In this document: piece after piece, positions 9,376-17,953 of the stretch
How the letters are laid out: the number at the start of each line of letters is the position of its first letter
How positions within the stretch are numbered: the first letter of the stretch is position 1
Assembly: GCF_048541585.1 (NCBI RefSeq)
Contig: NZ_CP183303.1
Coordinates: forward strand, 2,542,001 to 2,606,000
From: Legionella_C sp048541585
Lineage (GTDB): Bacteria; Pseudomonadota; Gammaproteobacteria; Legionellales; Legionellaceae
Length of the DNA: 64,000 nt
Direction of reading: 5' to 3'
Made by a program: the position numbers and the translations under genes
The notes under the pieces: model-generated
Database searches by the model: none
What the model was told of the DNA's origin: nothing
What the model saw: the letters and a program-made list of their open reading frames with translations, nothing else

Positions 9376-9992
9376 TTACATAATTAATTGACGTGCTTCT
9401 GCCGCTTGTGAACATTTATTTCTACGAGATTGTGATGCAAAAAAACCGTTATTACCTAAGTATTCACCACATGCAATAACACTTTCTAGCTGGTTAATTT
9501 CATTAAATACACTTACTCTTTTTGTTTTGTCTGTTTCTAAATACTGAGCATATCGATCACATAATTCTTTAGAAGCTATCGCTGGATTTCGTTTTTCAAA
9601 ATGGTTTTTTGCATCTAAATAAGGTTGTAAAAAATCAGCGCTATAAATGGAATAAGCCAGCCCCTGTTCACGAACAGTCAAGGGTTCCATGTTGGTAACC
9701 TTGATATAAGTTAATGATTTTTGTAAGGCCTGATATTCGCGCTAGCTAGGGCTGGACTGCAGCGGTTTGACATATGAATTGATGCAGCTAAATGCAGTAA
9801 AGTATTGCCCTCATCATCTTGTTGATTGATATCATATTTATTTGTTTTAACGGCTTTATTGACTTCAGCAACAGAATAAGGTTGTCCACTTTTACTAGGC
9901 CTAAGAACATCAAAAGTGTGTTCAGCCTGAATAAAAATTTTATGCAATGTATCATTTGTCTTATCATTTTTACTTAGATTGTTTTTCAGCAT
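9376..9992 (-). pseudogene. Decayed ankyrin-repeat protein gene
   Basis: Two reverse-strand fragments in different frames. The N-terminal piece (9992-9711, 93 residues) is polar and then enters an ankyrin repeat (INQQDDEGNTLLHLAAS) that breaks off into SNRCSPALAS and a stop. The C-terminal piece (9690-9376, 104 residues) is a charged helical tail with ESVIACGEYLG and NKCSQAAEARQLIM; its frame is open upstream to about 9740, next to the break. An ankyrin protein that lost most of its repeats by deletion plus frameshift explains both. Legionella genomes carry many ankyrin effectors. Expression of two short separate proteins is possible but less likely. Confidence 0.6.
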
Positions 9993-10368
9993 TACATATT
10001 TCCCTTATACAAAAGATTAATTTTGTTTGATAGCTAGCATAATGTTTGTTCTGACTCTTGTTCTTTTTAAACTGACTTATTTATATTTATATGAACGGCT
10101 ACCCTATTTTATTTGTATATTACTAATTCTTAAGTACAACAACAGCTTGATAATTTCTTTTTTGCCTTTTATTTTTTGCTAATGAATGCTTGTCACTGAA
10201 CAACGGGTCGGAATTAAGCAGAATTCTTACTGGATCTTACAGGAGATAGGAAATTATAAATAACGTATAATTAGAAATTATATTTAAAATGAAATTTTGA
10301 TTATCATCAGTAATTTTTTATTCTTAAAAAGACTTCTTTATGTCAATATTGCTTTCAAGGAGAATGAT
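9993..10368. other. AT-rich intergenic region upstream of hutG
   Basis: 376 bp between the divergent ankyrin debris and hutG. Apart from the hutG ribosome binding site (AAGGAG at 10357-10362) I see no clear element. A TTG-initiated extension of the hutG frame back to 10297 has no ribosome binding site and is not favoured. Confidence 0.5.
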
Positions 10369-11331
10369 ATGTTGCCAGAGATTAATTATTATGAACCACC
10401 TATAGCAACTATTTGGCAAGGACGTAAAGACACTTTACCTAACGAGCGCTTTTTTCAAGCTATTAAACCTTATGATATACGTATCCACTCACTTGATAAT
10501 ATTCGCACAAAAATTGTTTTTTTAGGTTTTAATAGTGATGAAGGAATCAGACGAAATGAAGGCCGATTAGGTGCTAAAACAGGTCCTAATGTTTTGCGCG
10601 AACATTTAGGTAAATTACCTTGGCATGCTAAACAGCCACTTTATGATCTAGGTAATATTAGTTGTGAAGAACAAAAGTTGGAAGAATCTCAACAGGAGCT
10701 AACAAAAATAATTAATTGTTGTCATCAACACGAATGTAAAACTATCGTCTTTGGGGGCGGACATGAAATTGCCTGGGGACATTTTTTAGGCTTAAGTGAA
10801 AAATATAATAAACTCGGTATTATTAATTTTGATGCTCATTTTGATTTACGTCCCGTTAATCAACAAAAGCAAAGCACCTCAGGTACCCCATTTTATCAAA
10901 TAAAAGAATATTGCCAGTCTAAAGAACTTCCTTTCAACTATTGTTGTTTAGGTATTCAGCCACATGCCAATACCGAAAGTCTTTTTAAAATCGCAGATGA
11001 TTCTCATGTTTATTTTCTCACTGCGCAGCAAATGTATGAACAGTCATTTAAACAGCAGCTTAAATTTATCGATCATTTTATCAAGAAACAAGATTATATT
11101 TACTTAAGTATTTGCCTTGATGTTTTTGCACAAGCTTATGCACCCGGTGTAAGTGCACCGCAAGCACTTGGTTTATTACCTTGGCAAGCACTTCCCCTGT
11201 TGAAATACATTATTCAAACTGGCAAAGTAGTTAGTGTAGATATTGCTGAGCTCTCACCTCCTCTAGATGAGGATCAAAAAACAGCACGCTTAGCAGCAAT
11301 GTTAATAGCAGAATTACTAGAGTTTTATTAA
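10369..11331 (+). CDS. hutG: Formimidoylglutamase
   Basis: 320 residues of the arginase/ureohydrolase fold; it hydrolyses N-formimino-L-glutamate to glutamate and formamide, the step after HutI. Mn-binding motifs are GGGHE (His132), DAHFD (Asp155, His157, Asp159) and CLDV (Asp251), followed by the family-specific APGVSAP. The ATG at 10369 was chosen because AAGGAG lies 6 bp upstream. It is monocistronic in this window, across the strand from the hutI operon, so the hut genes are split. Agmatinase is a related alternative, but the APGVSAP context and the presence of hutI favour HutG. Confidence 0.9.
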   Translation: MLPEINYYEPPIATIWQGRKDTLPNERFFQAIKPYDIRIHSLDNIRTKIVFLGFNSDEGIRRNEGRLGAKTGPNVLREHLGKLPWHAKQPLYDLGNISCEEQKLEESQQELTKIINCCHQHECKTIVFGGGHEIAWGHFLGLSEKYNKLGIINFDAHFDLRPVNQQKQSTSGTPFYQIKEYCQSKELPFNYCCLGIQPHANTESLFKIADDSHVYFLTAQQMYEQSFKQQLKFIDHFIKKQDYIYLSICLDVFAQAYAPGVSAPQALGLLPWQALPLLKYIIQTGKVVSVDIAELSPPLDEDQKTARLAAMLIAELLEFY

Positions 11332-11450
11332 TATGCTTAATATATTAAACTTGCGATCAGTCTATTATTGAGAATGAATAAATAAACTATTTATTAATAT
11401 AACAATGAAGCTTATAGTATTTTGAAGAATTCATGCAAGGAGCACCACGA

Positions 11451-12377
11451 ATGAAAAAAATTATGTTGTTTAGTGGATTACTAACTCTACTAAACGGTTT
11501 TATTTACGCTGAAACTATTGATTCTCTAGTTAATGCAAATTTAGATAATTATGCAAAATCTGCAGCTAATTCTCTTGCTAAACAAATTAATCTTGCTCAA
11601 AATGATACGGCAATAGTATATGCCTCTGCTGCAACAACTACCTCCAATACCGTTACTACTACGGCACCAACTACTACCACAACTGCACCAACTACTACAA
11701 CTGTACCAACTACCACCACCGTACCAACTACAACCACTACAACTGTGCCAACCACTACAACCGTGCCCACTACAACCACGGCGCCAACTACAACTACTGT
11801 TGTCACGCAGCCTCAGCCAACTACAACTACCACTACAGCTACTGTACCTACAACAAATGGAACAACCTCAGTAGCGCAGCCCATAAATTGTAATTATCAT
11901 ATTCCAGCTGAAAATACCCACGTTGATCACTCAATCATTACCGAATGGGCAAATAATGCTACTCGGCAATCATTTGATTTTGATCATGTTAATATTGCCC
12001 AACAATTAACTACTCTAAGACCTTGTTATACTGACCAGGGCTGGCAAAGCTTTAATGATGCTCTTAATAAATCTGGAAACTTAAGTGCTATTAAAACACA
12101 AAGACTTATGGTGACAAGCACTATTGATGGGAATATTGCTGTAACAGATATCAAAGAAAATCAATGGCGAGTAAGTGTTCCCTTACAAGTTATTTATCAA
12201 AATGAAAAACAGAAATTAACCCAGCTACTTACTGTAGACTTAGTTATAGGCCGTAAGATTTCAGGTGATTTGGGAATCATGCAAATGATTGCATCACCTA
12301 GACAAGCAGTTACCACTACTGTTCCCACTACGACAACTACCAAGCCAACCACAGTTATAATAAAGCAAGCACCATAA
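11451..12377 (+). CDS. Exported Thr-rich protein with IcmL/DotI-like domain
   Basis: 308 residues from an ATG preceded by AAGGAG (11437-11442). The signal peptide runs to about residue 20 (..GFIYA/ETIDS). Residues about 58-140 are a low-complexity tract of Thr-Thr-Thr with Pro/Val (repeats like PTTTTV), encoded by an ACN-rich minisatellite. Residues about 145-285 match the pattern of IcmL/DotI-like proteins: a W..NA.....F.FDHVN.AQQL start, GWQSFNDALNKSGNL, and a W.V..PL.V.YQNEKQKLTQLL beta region. A second short Thr tract closes the protein. DotI/IcmL is a Dot/Icm secretion component; this is a stand-alone soluble paralogue, so its task is open. A hairpin terminator follows. Confidence 0.85.
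   Translation: MKKIMLFSGLLTLLNGFIYAETIDSLVNANLDNYAKSAANSLAKQINLAQNDTAIVYASAATTTSNTVTTTAPTTTTTAPTTTTVPTTTTVPTTTTTTVPTTTTVPTTTTAPTTTTVVTQPQPTTTTTTATVPTTNGTTSVAQPINCNYHIPAENTHVDHSIITEWANNATRQSFDFDHVNIAQQLTTLRPCYTDQGWQSFNDALNKSGNLSAIKTQRLMVTSTIDGNIAVTDIKENQWRVSVPLQVIYQNEKQKLTQLLTVDLVIGRKISGDLGIMQMIASPRQAVTTTVPTTTTTKPTTVIIKQAP
11640..11850 (+). repeat. Minisatellite encoding a Thr/Pro tract
   Basis: Imperfect tandem units of the type ACTACNACNGTNCCAACT (12-18 bp) fill about 200 bp inside the IcmL-like gene. Units are in multiples of three, so copy-number change would alter linker length without breaking the frame. Confidence 0.85.
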
Positions 12378-12414
12378 ATAACAAACTGTTGGCTTTAGTA
12401 AATGTTTTATTTTT

Positions 12415-12434
12415 ACCGCAGGTAAAACTGCGGT
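12415..12434. terminator. Hairpin between the IcmL-like gene and the FadL gene
   Basis: ACCGCAG (12415-12421), loop GTAAAA, CTGCGGT (12428-12434), flanked by TTTT upstream and a TTATTTAATTTT run downstream. It suits a factor-independent terminator 38 bp after the upstream stop codon. Confidence 0.7.
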
Positions 12435-12455
12435 TATTTAATTTTCAGGATGATT

Positions 12456-13631
12456 ATGCGTTATTCAATTGCAACTTTTTTATGTGTAGCTAGTATTAAT
12501 GTTCATGCCAATGTACTGCAGTATTTTACCGGGCTAAGCTATAGCAACCCTGCTGAGCTATTCAAAGTTAAGAAGAATGATTTTATTATTGGCGGCACAG
12601 TAATGTATGCCGACATAGATTTTAAAGGACGTCAGTTTAACTTTAATACTTCAGACTATGACGTAGGTTCTAGTGATAGTAAACAAACTAGTTTGTTACC
12701 TTATGGCCGTATAGCTAATCGACTTAATGATAAATTGGTTTTTGGTGTCGATGTGACTGAACCCTTTCATTCAAATTTGAAGTGGGGCCCTAATGCCGTT
12801 ACGCGTTATGCGTCAACTGAAACACTAATGACAGATATAGATGTAAGTCCGCGAGCGTCAGTTAGTTTAAGTCAAAGCGTTTATATTGGCGGTGGTTTAA
12901 ATTTTAATTTTTTAAAAAATAATGAAGCTAATTGGGCCCTACCTTCTGGCGAGACCACTTATAATACGTTAATTAATCGGTCTTATGGATTTGGTTTAGG
13001 CGCTGATATAGGTCTTTATTATATGTTTAATAAAACTAATTTTTTTGGCGCAGCCTACTATTCTTCTATTAAGCAAAAAGCACGCGGGGAAAGTTTATTT
13101 GGTCTTAATATTAACACTAATCATAAATTTTACTTTCGCATGCCCGCAACCACTATTCTTAGCTATACCCATTTATTTTCTAAAGATTGGCTAATTAACT
13201 TGCTAGCTTATCGTAGTGAGTGGAATGCCAATCAAATAGCTCGTGTACGTGATACTGCAGCACCGCCACCTACGCCTAAGGATTTCGCTTTCAACATGAA
13301 ATATGATGTTTCTTGGGCCTTTGTAGGATTAGTACGGCATCAAATTAGTGAAAAAACTGGCTTAGCGCTTATAAGTGCTTATGATGATGGTCCTGAGCAA
13401 CCGCAATATCGCCCGCTGAACTTTCCCTCAGATAAACAATATTTACTTGGGTTCGTAGCTGACTATAAAGCTACCGCAACAACGTCACTGCAACTTTTAT
13501 ATGCCCATGTTATTTCTAACACTATTATTGGAAACCGAACAAATTTTCGTGGAAACAGCATTCCCTTTACAACAGGTAGAGTACAAATTAATGCTGATGT
13601 CGTTGACTTAAGATTGCTGGTGCAAGTCTAA
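12456..13631 (+). CDS. FadL/OmpP1-type outer membrane transport protein
   Basis: 391 residues with a signal peptide (MRYSIATFLCVASINVHA/N). Consistent with FadL-family 14-strand barrels that move hydrophobic compounds or fatty acids across the outer membrane: early SYSNPAELF, PYGRIANRLNDKLVFGVDVTEPF, then alternating beta strands ending in VDLRLLVQV. Two ATGs lie 6 bp apart; CAGGA at 12446-12450 spaces better to the second (12456), which I use. It is separated from the IcmL-like gene by a hairpin, so probably has its own transcription. The ligand is unknown. Confidence 0.88.
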   Translation: MRYSIATFLCVASINVHANVLQYFTGLSYSNPAELFKVKKNDFIIGGTVMYADIDFKGRQFNFNTSDYDVGSSDSKQTSLLPYGRIANRLNDKLVFGVDVTEPFHSNLKWGPNAVTRYASTETLMTDIDVSPRASVSLSQSVYIGGGLNFNFLKNNEANWALPSGETTYNTLINRSYGFGLGADIGLYYMFNKTNFFGAAYYSSIKQKARGESLFGLNINTNHKFYFRMPATTILSYTHLFSKDWLINLLAYRSEWNANQIARVRDTAAPPPTPKDFAFNMKYDVSWAFVGLVRHQISEKTGLALISAYDDGPEQPQYRPLNFPSDKQYLLGFVADYKATATTSLQLLYAHVISNTIIGNRTNFRGNSIPFTTGRVQINADVVDLRLLVQV

Positions 13632-13755
13632 TAACATTTTATTTCTGTCACCTCGGTCAGGCCGGCTTTGTTGCATGTATATGAGGTTAAGTTAAAACAA
13701 AGAATAGATAAAAAAAGGTGGCGTTACGAACCTAAAGGGTATAACTTCAGTAGAT

Positions 13756-13816
13756 GTAGCCTGGGTGTAGGCCTGCGGGCCGAAACCCGGGTTTCACTTC
13801 GTTTCACCCAGGCTAC
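13756..13816. repeat. Palindromic dispersed element with 12-bp perfect ends
   Basis: GTAGCCTGGGTG (13756-13767) and CACCCAGGCTAC (13805-13816) are exact reverse complements; the interior holds the smaller palindrome AAACCCGGGTTT. The element is GC-rich compared with its surroundings and lies between the fadL-like gene and a block of other repeats, as REP-like elements do. Confidence 0.85.
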
Positions 13817-13830
13817 TTGTTTAACCAGCC

Positions 13831-13922
13831 GGTGAGAATCTATTTCTATCTAGTCCAATACCATTATTAGAATAGATTTCCGCTTATGCGGAAATGACAG
13901 ATTTTTTCAGTTGACACCATTA
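13831..13922. repeat. About 92-bp dispersed repeat, copy 1
   Basis: Starts GGTGAGAATCTATTT and ends GTTGACACCATTA, with the hairpin TTTCCGC-TTAT-GCGGAAA inside. It aligns along its whole length with 49241-49331, which starts GGTGGGAATCTATTT and ends GTTGACCGCGTTA, and its second half matches 49160-49212. Confidence 0.8.
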
Positions 13923-13978
13923 GTTAAGTATTAGCTCAGGTGAATATCCTGAAATTCGGTGAAAGGATGGATTTGAGT

Positions 13979-14064
13979 GCAGTTTGGACTAAAATCAGGC
14001 TGAAAAAGCGCAGTGTATATGAAATACATGCGCATTTTGAATGCGTTATTTTAGTTCAAACTGC
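13979..14064. repeat. Nested inverted repeat of 86 bp
   Basis: GCAGTTTGGACTAAAAT (13979-13995) pairs with ATTTTAGTTCAAACTGC (14048-14064) with one mismatch. Inside it, GCGCAGTGTAT and AATACATGCGC form a second near-perfect hairpin. Together with the two neighbouring repeats it fills the 470-bp gap before the L,D-transpeptidase gene. Confidence 0.8.
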
Positions 14065-14102
14065 GCAAAATACAGCTTTTCGGTAAGGAGATAATCTCAC
14101 AT

Positions 14103-14678
14103 TTATCGGGCTGCATCAGCATAGGGTAGCACCGTTACTTGCGTACCAATTGTCATAAATTCTTCATTTAACCATTTTGCTGCACTAGGTAAGACCCGAA
14201 CACAGCCATGACTTGAGTTAGCATAAGGTACTTCATAGGCCGCATGAATGGTATAGCCTTGATGAAAATACATACAATAAGGCATTTTAGCACCACCAGT
14301 CGTTTCTACAGGATATTCACCGGAAAGACAATCAACGCCACGTTTATTATAGACACGAAAAGTACCTGTAACTGTACGACAGCGCTGCCCAACATCCTCA
14401 CAAAAGTCTTTGCCACCTGAAGCACTCCCAGTCATTACACGATGGCCTTCAGCATCATAAGCTGCCCAAGCATACGCTGTTGGGTCAAAGATAAACTGTT
14501 TTCTGCCAACAGCAGGTACTTGCAATGGAAAATAATCACGTCCTCGTTTATCACGTAAATAATGTGTCGTCCTATGCACATAACCATTATCATCCGTAAT
14601 TAACGTTGATTCATCATACTCAACGCAACTTGAAAGCCCAGCACTAACAGCTAGACCAACCCAGAACAACTTATTCAT
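14103..14678 (-). CDS. L,D-transpeptidase family lipoprotein (YkuD)
   Basis: 191 residues. The N terminus is a lipoprotein signal with lipobox LSSC (Cys18). The YkuD catalytic motif is complete: His145 followed by SSHGCVRV with Cys159 as nucleophile. L,D-transpeptidases form 3-3 cross-links in peptidoglycan or attach proteins to it, in the periplasm; here probably anchored to a membrane by lipid. Monocistronic, with a good upstream gap and repeats downstream. Whether it is a cross-linking enzyme or an amidase/carboxypeptidase-like member cannot be decided. Confidence 0.93.
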   Translation of the reverse strand: MNKLFWVGLAVSAGLSSCVEYDESTLITDDNGYVHRTTHYLRDKRGRDYFPLQVPAVGRKQFIFDPTAYAWAAYDAEGHRVMTGSASGGKDFCEDVGQRCRTVTGTFRVYNKRGVDCLSGEYPVETTGGAKMPYCMYFHQGYTIHAAYEVPYANSSHGCVRVLPSAAKWLNEEFMTIGTQVTVLPYADAAR

Positions 14679-14906
14679 GATAATCTCCGCTATCGGACAA
14701 ATTATTAAGACATCTTAATTAACGTGAATTTAACTTCATCAAACCTAAATTTTTTAGCTTTAGTAAATGAACGTTATCCCATCAATGCAGCACATTTATA
14801 CGAGATCGATTTAAAATAAACTAGCTCCATAACAAAAAATAAAGCACTTTTAAATATCAAACTATATTAATCAGCTAAAAGCTTTAATAAATATTGCTTT
14901 ATTTAA

Positions 14907-16580
14907 TTAAGTATTTAATCGACGATACTTAATTCGTGACGGCCGATTTGCCTCATCACCTAATCGTCTTTTTCTATCTGCTTCATAATCACTATAATTC
15001 CCCTCAATAAAGGCTACCTGTGAATCGCCTTCAAAGGCCATAAGGTGGGTGCAAATTCTATCTAAAAACCATCTATCATGAGAAACAACAATAACACAAC
15101 CTGGAAAATTTAATATAGCCTCTTCCAGTGATCGTAACGTTTCTACGTCTAAATCATTACTCGGCTCATCCAATAATATGACATTAGCGCCACGTCTTAA
15201 TAGCTTTGCTAAATGCACTCGGTTACGCTCACCTCCAGAAAGTTGCGCCATTTTCTTTTGTTGATCTGCGCCTTTAAAATTAAACCGACTAACATAAGCA
15301 CGAGAAGGCATTTGAAATGAGCCTACTTGAATTATATCTTGCCCATCTGATATTTCTTGCCAGACAGTTTTATCATCATCTAAGTGATCACGAGTTTGAT
15401 TGACATAAGCTAGGTCAACCGTTTCACCAATACGAATTTCGCCATCATCAGGCTGTTCTTGATTAGTTAACATTTTAAGAAACGTTGATTTTCCTGCACC
15501 ATTAGGCCCAATAATCCCTAATACGCCGCCTTTAGGTAATTTAAAACTTAAATCTTCAATTAATAAGCGTGTTCCAAATGATTTACGAAGATGGTTAGAT
15601 TCGATGACCAAATCACCTAAACGTTCACCAGGGGGAATATAAAGCTCATTAGTTTCATTTCTTTTTTGAAATTCTTTAGAGTTCATTTCTTCAAAACGGG
15701 CAAGGCGCGCTTTATTTTTAGCATGTCGTCCTTTAGGTGAAGTACGAACCCACTCTAATTCTGCTTTAATCGCACGTTGATGTGCAGCTTGCTGTTTTTC
15801 CTCCATAGCAAGACGCGCTTCTTTCTGCTCAAGCCAAGAGGTATAATTACCTTTATAAGGAATTCCTTCGCCTCGATCTAATTCTAAGATCCATTCTGCT
15901 GCATTATCAAGAAAATAGCGATCGTGCGTTACAGCAACGACTGTACCAGGAAATTCTTCAAGGTAACGCTCAAGCCAAGCAACACTTTCCGCATCTAGAT
16001 GGTTTGTAGGTTCATCTAATAAAAGCATGTCTGGATTAGATAAGAGCAATCGACAAAGCGCTACTCGGCGTAATTCACCGCCTGATAACTGACTAATTTT
16101 TGCATCCCAATCAGGTAGCCTTAGGGCATCAGCTGCAATATTTAGTTGGCGATCTAAATCCCAACCGTTACACGCTTCAATCTCTGTTTGTAGTTGTCCT
16201 TGCTTATCAAGTAATGCCGTCATTTCGTCATCACTCATAGGTTCAGCAAAACGCATACTAATCTCATCAAATTCTTTTAATTTATGTTTAATATCAGCAA
16301 CACCTTCCTCAACTACTTCGCGAACTGTTTTAGTTGAATCTAATTTAGGTTCCTGAGCTAAGTAACCTATTTTAATACCTGGCTGAGGTCTTGCCTCACC
16401 ATTAAATTGCTGATCAATTCCAGCCATGATTTTTAGCAAAGTTGATTTACCTGAACCATTTAGCCCTAAAACTCCAATTTTTGCGCCTGGATAAAAACTT
16501 AAAGAAATGTCTTTAAGGATTACTCGTTGATTATCAACTATTTTACTTACTCTATTCATTGTGAAAATATATTGCGACAT
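14907..16580 (-). CDS. ettA: Energy-dependent translational throttle protein, ABC-F
   Basis: 557 residues, the usual EttA length. Two ABC ATPase domains without membrane segments: Walker A GLNGSGKST at 39-47 and a second GPNGAGKST near 350, signature LSGGELRR and LSGGERNR, and the inter-domain linker with arm residues. EttA binds the ribosomal E site and gates entry into elongation according to the ATP/ADP ratio. The N-terminal MSQYIFTMNRVSK and the ARPQPGIKIGYLAQEP segment are those of EttA rather than Uup or RbbA. Single-gene unit. Confidence 0.97.
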   Translation of the reverse strand: MSQYIFTMNRVSKIVDNQRVILKDISLSFYPGAKIGVLGLNGSGKSTLLKIMAGIDQQFNGEARPQPGIKIGYLAQEPKLDSTKTVREVVEEGVADIKHKLKEFDEISMRFAEPMSDDEMTALLDKQGQLQTEIEACNGWDLDRQLNIAADALRLPDWDAKISQLSGGELRRVALCRLLLSNPDMLLLDEPTNHLDAESVAWLERYLEEFPGTVVAVTHDRYFLDNAAEWILELDRGEGIPYKGNYTSWLEQKEARLAMEEKQQAAHQRAIKAELEWVRTSPKGRHAKNKARLARFEEMNSKEFQKRNETNELYIPPGERLGDLVIESNHLRKSFGTRLLIEDLSFKLPKGGVLGIIGPNGAGKSTFLKMLTNQEQPDDGEIRIGETVDLAYVNQTRDHLDDDKTVWQEISDGQDIIQVGSFQMPSRAYVSRFNFKGADQQKKMAQLSGGERNRVHLAKLLRRGANVILLDEPSNDLDVETLRSLEEAILNFPGCVIVVSHDRWFLDRICTHLMAFEGDSQVAFIEGNYSDYEADRKRRLGDEANRPSRIKYRRLNT

Positions 16581-16786
16581 GAATACTCCATTCTTTAACG
16601 AAATTGGTGCAGAAAATAAACTAAAGCTGAATGCTATACAAGAGACTTTTTCGGAAAAAGCCTATGGTTTATTGCTAACTTGAAAGCTCAACCCTCTTTA
16701 GATTGAATGGCCTATTTATCTGAAAGCAAATTTATTCTTGATGGTGTCTATCACACAGACCCTAACTCAGCAGATAAATAAATAGA

Positions 16787-16807
16787 GGTGGGCCGAGTGG
16801 CCCAACC
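16787..16807 (-). terminator. Terminator after kbl-tdh
   Basis: Read on the minus strand, GGTTGGGCC-ACTC-GGCCCACC forms a GC-rich hairpin followed by TCTATTTATTT. It lies about 46 bp past the tdh stop codon. Confidence 0.75.
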
Positions 16808-16853
16808 TATACTCTAGATAAATCTTCTGAATTACTTAGCAGTTAATAACTGG

Positions 16854-17879
16854 TTAAGTCCAATCAAGTATTACTTTACCAGATTGACCAGATGCCATAA
16901 TTTGGAAAGCATCTTGATACTTATCAACATGAAATTGATGGGTAATAACTGGCGATATATCTAAGCCACTTTGTAGCATCGCAATCATTTTATACCACGT
17001 TTCAAACATTTCTCGCCCGTAAATACCTTTAATAGTTAGTCCTTTAAAAATAACTTGATTCCAATCAACTGCCGTTTCTTGTGGTGGAATCCCTAACATA
17101 GCAATATGACCACCATTATTCATAGCTTTTATCATATCATTTAACGCTATGGGGTTACCTGACATCTCGAGGCCTACATCAAATCCCTCTAACATTCCTA
17201 GTTCTTTAGCCACATCATCAATCGTTTGATACTTTATGTTAACAGCACGCGTGGCGCCCATTTTGCGAGCTAATTCTAAACGGTGATCATTAACATCGGT
17301 AATAACCACATGACGTGCGCCTATATGCTTTACTATAGCAACAGCCATAATACCAATTGGACCTGCTCCGGTAATTAAAACATCTTCACCCACCACATCA
17401 AACGCTAACGCGCAATGGGTAGCATTACCAAACGGGTCGAGAATGGAAGCTTGTTCATCAGTAATATTGTCGGGTAAAGCTAAAACATTCGTTGCCGGTA
17501 ATGCTAAATACTCACCAAAGCAGCCTGGTCGATTAACACCAACGCCAAATGTATTACGACAAAGGTGGCGTTTACCAGCACGGCAATTTCTACACATACC
17601 GCAAGTAATATGACCTTCGCCTGAAACGCGCTGTCCTATTTCTAACCCTGTAACTTCGCGACCTAAAGCAACGATTTCTCCATAAAATTCATGTCCTACC
17701 GTCATAGGCACAGGAATTGTCGCCTCTGCCCAATCATCCCAAGTATAAATATGAATATCTGTACCACAAATAGCAGTTTTCTTTATTTTAATTAAAACAT
17801 CATTTACGCCATACTCAGGAATCGGCACATCCTGCATCCAAATTCCAGGTTCACGTTTAGCTTTTACTAATGATTTCAT
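16854..17879 (-). CDS. tdh: L-threonine 3-dehydrogenase
   Basis: 341 residues, identical in length to E. coli Tdh. It oxidises L-threonine to 2-amino-3-ketobutyrate with NAD+. Zinc features of medium-chain dehydrogenases: catalytic Cys38 and His63-Glu64 (GHE), structural Cys cluster CGMCRNCRAGKRHLC around 92-107, and the nucleotide fold GAGPIGIMA. It follows kbl by 74 bp in the same operon, so the pair converts threonine to glycine and acetyl-CoA. Confidence 0.98.
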   Translation of the reverse strand: MKSLVKAKREPGIWMQDVPIPEYGVNDVLIKIKKTAICGTDIHIYTWDDWAEATIPVPMTVGHEFYGEIVALGREVTGLEIGQRVSGEGHITCGMCRNCRAGKRHLCRNTFGVGVNRPGCFGEYLALPATNVLALPDNITDEQASILDPFGNATHCALAFDVVGEDVLITGAGPIGIMAVAIVKHIGARHVVITDVNDHRLELARKMGATRAVNIKYQTIDDVAKELGMLEGFDVGLEMSGNPIALNDMIKAMNNGGHIAMLGIPPQETAVDWNQVIFKGLTIKGIYGREMFETWYKMIAMLQSGLDISPVITHQFHVDKYQDAFQIMASGQSGKVILDWT

Positions 17880-17953
17880 GAGCCTCCTAAGTATTGTTAA
17901 CCTTATATAGAAAAATTTATAAATCTCACTAACTAAACCAGATAAGCTTATAC

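Noticed and set aside
11110..11170. HutG reads CLDV where many ureohydrolases have DxD, suggesting a lost Mn ligand
   Set aside because: As far as I recall, gammaproteobacterial HutG proteins often have this CLDV form, so it is probably normal; an alignment would settle it.
11335..11352. Single CTTAATATA upstream of the IcmL-like gene as a PmrA box
   Set aside because: The second half-site at the 11-bp position does not match.
11597..11874. Val-rich reverse frame and Leu/Pro-rich forward frame
   Set aside because: Both are shadows of the Thr-encoding minisatellite inside the IcmL-like gene.
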